Source: Lujinxingia litoralis
Lineage (GTDB): Bacteria > Myxococcota_A > Bradymonadia > Bradymonadales > Bradymonadaceae
Length of the DNA: 64,000 nt
Reading direction: 5' to 3'
Assembly: GCF_003260125.1 (NCBI RefSeq)
Contig: NZ_QHKO01000003.1
Span: 372,845 to 436,844, forward strand
Position numbers and translations under genes: made by a program. This document shows, piece by piece, positions 60,328 through 64,000 of the stretch; the first letter of the stretch is position 1; every line of letters begins with the position of its first letter. The notes under the pieces are model-generated. The model ran no database searches. It worked only from the letters and a program-made list of their open reading frames with translations, and was not told the origin of the DNA.

Positions 60328-62562
60328 ATGCGCGACTCTGAATCCAATAACGCATCGTCTGAACATCCCCACACTCACGATACCCGCACGTTGATGGGAC
60401 ACCGGCAGGAACGCGCGGTGATTCTCTCGGTGCAAACCCCCGAGCTCGACGATCAGGAGCTTGAGAGCTCCGCCCGGGAGCTTACCGCGCTGGCACGTAC
60501 CCTGGGCATGGAGGTGCTCGCCGGGCATGCACAGAAGCGCACCAACGATCGCTCCGTGGCGCTGCTGGGCCGGGGCAAACTGGAGGAGGTTCGCGCCGAC
60601 TGCGAGAGTCTCGGGCTTAACCTGGCACTGGTTGACGCCGAACTCAGCCCCCGGCAGCAGCAGGTGCTCGAAGAGGCGCTGGGCATCGGCGTGATGGATC
60701 GCAGCGCGGTGATCCTGCGCATTTTTGAGGAGCGCGCCCAGACCCGGGAGGCTCGTCTTCAGGTTGAGATGGCGCGTATCAGCTACGAGTTGCCCCGGGT
60801 ACGCACGAACCTCGTCGGCGATGACCGCCATGGGGGAGGGGGGCGCGGGGGGCGAGGACACTCGAACACGGAGCTGGCCCGGCAACGCTATCGCGAGCGC
60901 CTGGTTGAGCTGCAGCAGGAGCTTGCCGAGGTTCAGGCTCGGGCCAGGCTCCAGCGGGAGCGCCGTTCCCAGGCCTTTCAGGTAGCCCTGGTCGGCTACA
61001 CCAACGCCGGGAAGTCATCGCTGATGCGCGCGCTCACCGGCAGCCAGGTGCTGGTCGAAGACAAGCTCTTTGCCACGCTGGGCACCACCGCCCGGAGGCT
61101 GGAGCCGCAGCTTCAGCCCGAGGTGGTGATCAGCGATACGGTGGGGTTCATCAAAAGGCTCCCCCATGAGCTTGTCGCCTCCTTTAAGTCGACCCTGGAT
61201 GAGGCCCGAGACGCCGATCTGCTGCTCTTTGTTTTGGACGCCTCCGACCCGGCCTGGCCTGAGCATCTGCGGGTGACCCGCGAGACCTTACGCTCCATCG
61301 ATGTGGACCTCAAAGATGCCCTGGTGGTCTTTAATAAAGTCGATTGTCTGGAGCATGAGGCCCGCGCCAGCCTGCGCATCCACATGCCCGACGCCCTCCA
61401 GGTCAGCGCGATGAAGCCCGAGCTGCTCTCGCTGCTGCACCAGAGGATCGCCCGGGCGCAGGAGGCCTCCTTTGTCGAGGAGTCCCTCTTCATTCCTTAC
61501 GAGAGTGGGCAGCTGGTGGGCAGCGTGCACCGCGGTGCGCGGGTCATGGAGCAGCATCACGGTCCTCACGGGACCGGGCTGCGAGTGAAGGCGCCGGCCC
61601 ATTCGCTTAACCTCTGGCGAGACGAGCTCGGAGGATTTGTGCCGGTGGAGGAGCCCGAGGAGCTGCTGGCGCATTGTGAGGCGCTGGGGCTGGAGCTTCT
61701 CAGCGAGTCGGAGCGTTTTGAGGAGTCTGGCGCCGACTATCGGGCGCTCCACGCCAGCGATCTGGAGGAGCGGCCCTGGGTGGTGCGTTCGCCCCGTCGG
61801 CAAGGTTTGATGGAGGCGAGCCGATATGAGGCCCGCGCGCTGCGCGCGCTTCGTGGGGAGCTTCCGGTGGCGACTCCGGAGTGGGCGCTGCACTCGGCGC
61901 GGGCTATCGCCTATCCCCGGCTCCCCGGGCGTCCGGCCTGGGAGATCACCGACCAGGGGGAGCTGCGCTGGCCGGTGCTTAACCCGGCGGCCCCGACCGA
62001 GGCTTTCTTGAGCTCGGTGGTCGGTCTGCTAAGCGCGCTGCATCACCTGGAGCCGGGCCCCCTGATGCGTGCCGGGCTTCGCCGGCAGGGCCCGGAGCAA
62101 GAGCGTAAGCATCTGCACTCTCAGCTCTTGCGGGTGCTCCCGATGCTTAAGCCTTCGCAAGCGCTGCGGGAGCGCTGGGAGCGCTGGCTGGCCGATGACA
62201 CCCTGTGGGCCTGGGAACCGGTCCCGGTTCATGGAGATCTCCACCCGGGGCATCTCTTGCTCGATGAGCAGGCCCGGGTTGTGGGTGTGATCGACTGGTC
62301 GGAGGTTCATCTGGGAGATCCCGCCATCGATCTCGTCTTTTTGGTCGATAGGTTTGGCCCGCAGGTGCTTGTCGATGTGCTGGAGCGTCTGGACGATGCC
62401 GGCGCAGCAGGAGGCCCCCGGCTGGAAGTCCGCTGCCGGGAGCGTGGGGCGTTTCAGGCGGTGATCGTCGCCGATTGGGCGCTGACCCACGGGCATGAGT
62501 TGGCCCGGGCGTATGCGTTTAGCCTGGTGGAGGCGGCAGAGTCCCAGATGTCTGAGACCTGA
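60328..62562 (+). CDS. hflX: HflX GTPase fused to macrolide-phosphotransferase-like kinase
   Basis: A 744-residue two-part protein. Residues 1-440 are a complete HflX, the ribosome-associated GTPase that splits stalled 70S ribosomes: N-terminal domain with A-L-L-G-R-G-K-L-E-E-V, glycine-rich G-G-G-G-R-G-G-R-G linker, G1 G-Y-T-N-A-G-K-S-S (223-231), G3 D-T-V-G-F (270-274), G4 N-K-V-D (336-339). Residues of about 450-744 match macrolide 2'-phosphotransferases: W-V-V-R-S-P-R-R (484), A-I-A-Y-P-R-L-P-G, the loop V-H-G-D-L-H-P-G-H (His635, catalytic Asp637; Mph enzymes have His at the end where other APHs have Asn), and V-I-D-W-S-E with Asp656. AAGGAGG precedes the ATG. Confidence 0.93.
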   Translation: MRDSESNNASSEHPHTHDTRTLMGHRQERAVILSVQTPELDDQELESSARELTALARTLGMEVLAGHAQKRTNDRSVALLGRGKLEEVRADCESLGLNLALVDAELSPRQQQVLEEALGIGVMDRSAVILRIFEERAQTREARLQVEMARISYELPRVRTNLVGDDRHGGGGRGGRGHSNTELARQRYRERLVELQQELAEVQARARLQRERRSQAFQVALVGYTNAGKSSLMRALTGSQVLVEDKLFATLGTTARRLEPQLQPEVVISDTVGFIKRLPHELVASFKSTLDEARDADLLLFVLDASDPAWPEHLRVTRETLRSIDVDLKDALVVFNKVDCLEHEARASLRIHMPDALQVSAMKPELLSLLHQRIARAQEASFVEESLFIPYESGQLVGSVHRGARVMEQHHGPHGTGLRVKAPAHSLNLWRDELGGFVPVEEPEELLAHCEALGLELLSESERFEESGADYRALHASDLEERPWVVRSPRRQGLMEASRYEARALRALRGELPVATPEWALHSARAIAYPRLPGRPAWEITDQGELRWPVLNPAAPTEAFLSSVVGLLSALHHLEPGPLMRAGLRRQGPEQERKHLHSQLLRVLPMLKPSQALRERWERWLADDTLWAWEPVPVHGDLHPGHLLLDEQARVVGVIDWSEVHLGDPAIDLVFLVDRFGPQVLVDVLERLDDAGAAGGPRLEVRCRERGAFQAVIVADWALTHGHELARAYAFSLVEAAESQMSET

Positions 62563-62583
62563 GTCCGGGAGCAAGCCGGTCAC

Positions 62584-62625
62584 CCCCGGCCCCGACGGCG
62601 ACCGGAGTCGCCGCCGGGGCCGGGG
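62584..62625 (+). terminator. Strong hairpin after hflX-mph
   Basis: A 19-bp stem with one mismatch (62584-62602 with 62607-62625) and a 4-nt loop, 21 nt after the stop. It has no T-run, so its action as an intrinsic terminator is uncertain. Confidence 0.6.
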
Positions 62626-62640
62626 AGTTCGGAACCCGCT

Positions 62641-63000
62641 GAGGGGGGAGTCCCAGCCAGAGGGGGCTCAGACCTCTCCGGCTGGCAGTTCATCACCCGT
62701 TCGGGGGTAAGGGGGCCCCCCCGGGCTGGGACTCAGGTCCGAGGGTATGGGGTGTCGGTCCCCCCGGGCTGGGAGTCAGGTCGCAGCGTGGGGGGCGTTG
62801 ACCCACCCGGGGTGGGGGTAGAGTCCCGCGGCGAGGGGTGATGCACCCCCGGAGGTGTGAGTCAACTCCGAGGGGTGGGGGGTAGGGGAGCGTCCGAGCT
62901 GGGAGTCGGGTCGCAGCCGATGGGGTCGAAGACCCCTGTGGGTGGGAGTGACCCCTCGGGGCTGCGTTCGGGAGCGCGGAGGTTGGGAGGGGGCAGGGGG
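62641..63000. repeat. Degenerate tandem repeat, period about 43 nt
   Basis: GGGCTGGGAGTCAGGTCGCAGCGTGGGG and degenerate copies begin at about 62679, 62723, 62766, 62809, 62852, 62896, 62939 and 62980, spaced 41-44 nt. The AGTC-like core is conserved in most units. Because the period is not a multiple of three, no long translated repeat is expected. The rest of the gap (62563-63036) has no gene. Confidence 0.7.
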
Positions 63001-63036
63001 ACAGGAGACGCGACGCTCCGGCGAGTTGGGAGGAGT

Positions 63037-63858
63037 TCAGGACGACGAGGCGGAGGGGTAGGGAGGAAGGAGGGCCTGGTTGAGATGGACCCAGGAGGAG
63101 AGCCACCGCCCGGCGTCGTACCAGAGATGGCGATAGCGCAACGAGCGGGTCGAAGCGTCCGCTGCATACACGCGTCGGATGCCCCAGACCTCTGACCAGG
63201 CGGCAGCCTGATGCAGATGACCGCAGAGCAGCACGTCGCAGCGGCTTGAGAGCAGGTGCAAGAGGGCGTCGGCGTCTTTGAGCCGCAGGCTGGGATCGTC
63301 GCTCATCGGGTGATGGTGAAGCGCCACGATCACCTGGTCGCCCCGCTCGCTGGCGGATTGACAGGCGAGTGCGAGGGCCATGCGCTGAGGGTAGCCGAGT
63401 TGGCCTGTGGCGAGTTTGTTGTGGCCCTGGTTGGAGTCGCAGAGAATCAGGGAGAGGCTGGCTGCGCGGTAGACTCGCGGCCAGCTCAGCTCCGGCGGCG
63501 GTGCGCCGGCACTTTGCGCCAGCCACTGCAGTGCCATCGTCCGGTAGCGCTCACGTCCGACCAGTCCCATCCAGGCCACGTCGTGGTTGCCCGGGCAGGC
63601 CACCACCGGGATGTTTGCGGCGCGAAGTGGCCGGAGCAGCGTCTCGGCCTGAGTCCAGAGCCCGGGGTCGGGCGTATCGATGATATCGCCGGTGAGCACG
63701 ACGAGGGTGGGGGTGTTGCGAAAGCGCCAGGCGATGTGGTCCACCAGGCGTTGGGCGTTTCGCAGCGTGGTGGCATCGCGCAGGTGGAGGTCGCTGAGGT
63801 GGATCACATTCGGCGGCGAATCTCCGGGCAGAGCAAGTCTGAGTGTGGAAGAGGTCAT
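63037..63858 (-). CDS. cpdA: CpdA-like metallophosphoesterase
   Basis: A 273-residue calcineurin-like phosphoesterase with all five metal motifs: D-L-H (H-L-S-D-L-H-L), G-D (L-T-G-D-I-I-D-T-P-D), G-N-H-D (C-P-G-N-H-D-V-A-W), H (L-H-H-H-P-M-S) and G-H-L-H (L-C-G-H-L-H). This is the pattern of 3',5'-cAMP phosphodiesterase CpdA and relatives; the substrate is not proven. The start at 63858 has GGGAGG 4 nt upstream; its ATG overlaps the TGA of the upstream gene (ATGA). Confidence 0.9.
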   Translation of the reverse strand: MTSSTLRLALPGDSPPNVIHLSDLHLRDATTLRNAQRLVDHIAWRFRNTPTLVVLTGDIIDTPDPGLWTQAETLLRPLRAANIPVVACPGNHDVAWMGLVGRERYRTMALQWLAQSAGAPPPELSWPRVYRAASLSLILCDSNQGHNKLATGQLGYPQRMALALACQSASERGDQVIVALHHHPMSDDPSLRLKDADALLHLLSSRCDVLLCGHLHQAAAWSEVWGIRRVYAADASTRSLRYRHLWYDAGRWLSSWVHLNQALLPPYPSASSS

Positions 63859-64000
63859 CGTTCCTCCCATTCGTTGCGCACCTCCAGGCGTCGCTGCCCT
63901 TCTTGGAGTTGGGCAACTTCGAGTTGCAGCCTGGCGATCTCGTCGTCCCGGGTATCCAGGGCTCGCTTGAGCACCAGGCGTTCGGCTTTGAGATGTTCCA
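63855..64000 (-). CDS. Coiled-coil protein, C-terminal part only (right edge)
   Basis: The last 48 codons of a gene running in from the right, ending at TGA 63857-63855, which overlaps the cpdA ATG. The visible residues form a charged heptad-like helix (R-A-L-D-T-R-D-D-E-I-A-R-L-Q-L-E-V-A-Q-L-Q-E-G), so a coiled coil. Family unknown. Translational coupling with the phosphoesterase is likely. Confidence 0.65.
   Translation of the reverse strand, partial: EHLKAERLVLKRALDTRDDEIARLQLEVAQLQEGQRRLEVRNEWEER

Noticed and set aside
62693..63526. Minus-strand frame reading through the 43-nt repeat into the cpdA gene
   Set aside because: Its 3' part is a shadow frame of cpdA and its other part is low-complexity Pro/Ser/Arg from the repeat.

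Overview
The window is GC-rich (mostly about 65-70% G+C by eye) and densely coded. It reads like a chromosome segment of a Myxococcota/deltaproteobacterial-type organism. The many lipoproteins with Asp/Gly-rich linkers, the RCC1-repeat lipoprotein, the AgmX/PglI-type protein and the myxobacteria-like carotenoid gene set suggest the order Bradymonadales or a close relative. That placement is inference: there is no rRNA or other marker gene here, and I saw no tRNA genes or CRISPR array.

Layout. 0-3.7 kb: minus-strand lipoproteins (RCC1-repeat protein, AgmX/PglI-type protein). 3.9-6.1 kb: a lone IS66-type element followed by a low-GC gene fragment. 6.2-10.5 kb: GNAT acetyltransferase, an AAC(3)-type acetyltransferase beside a degenerate adenylating enzyme, and a xanthine phosphoribosyltransferase. 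10.6-17.9 kb: a six-gene carotenoid operon, crtL-crtW-crtI-crtB-crtC-crtD, mostly joined by ATGA stop/start overlaps; the predicted product is a monocyclic keto-carotenoid with a hydroxylated acyclic end. 18-34.8 kb: housekeeping and stress genes (monomeric isocitrate dehydrogenase, CAP-domain protein, LLM oxidoreductase, SUI1/YciH, SulP transporter, truncated hemoglobin, catalase, YchJ, flavodoxin, GST, DEAD-box helicase, VOC protein, beta-helix lipoprotein). 35-42 kb: a regulator with two LuxR-type HTH domains facing a histidine kinase with a pseudo-receiver, an S1/CvfB-type protein, and a three-gene TIGR04255/antitoxin/RES module. 42-47.5 kb: membrane-anchored paralogues around a large lipoprotein. 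47.5-54.4 kb: YaiI, a 42-nt tandem repeat, a second SulP transporter, ArfB, a lipoprotein, a second DEAD-box helicase and a DksA/TraR protein. 54.5-58.5 kb: five tandem genes for membrane-anchored winged-helix proteins that arose by duplication of a two-gene cassette. 58.5-64 kb: a Gfo/Idh/MocA oxidoreductase, an HflX GTPase fused to a macrolide-phosphotransferase-like kinase, a 43-nt degenerate repeat, a CpdA-like phosphoesterase and the end of a coiled-coil gene.

The strongest candidates for something undescribed are the HflX-Mph fusion (ribosome-splitting GTPase plus macrolide kinase in one chain, behind an unusually long leader) and the tandem membrane winged-helix array. Secondary points of interest are the pseudo-adenylation enzyme paired with an AAC(3)-fold acetyltransferase, the double-HTH regulator beside a pseudo-receiver kinase, the TIGR04255-antitoxin-RES operon, two unrelated intergenic tandem repeats with periods of 42 and about 43 nt, and an apparently over-represented octamer, CTGGCGAG.
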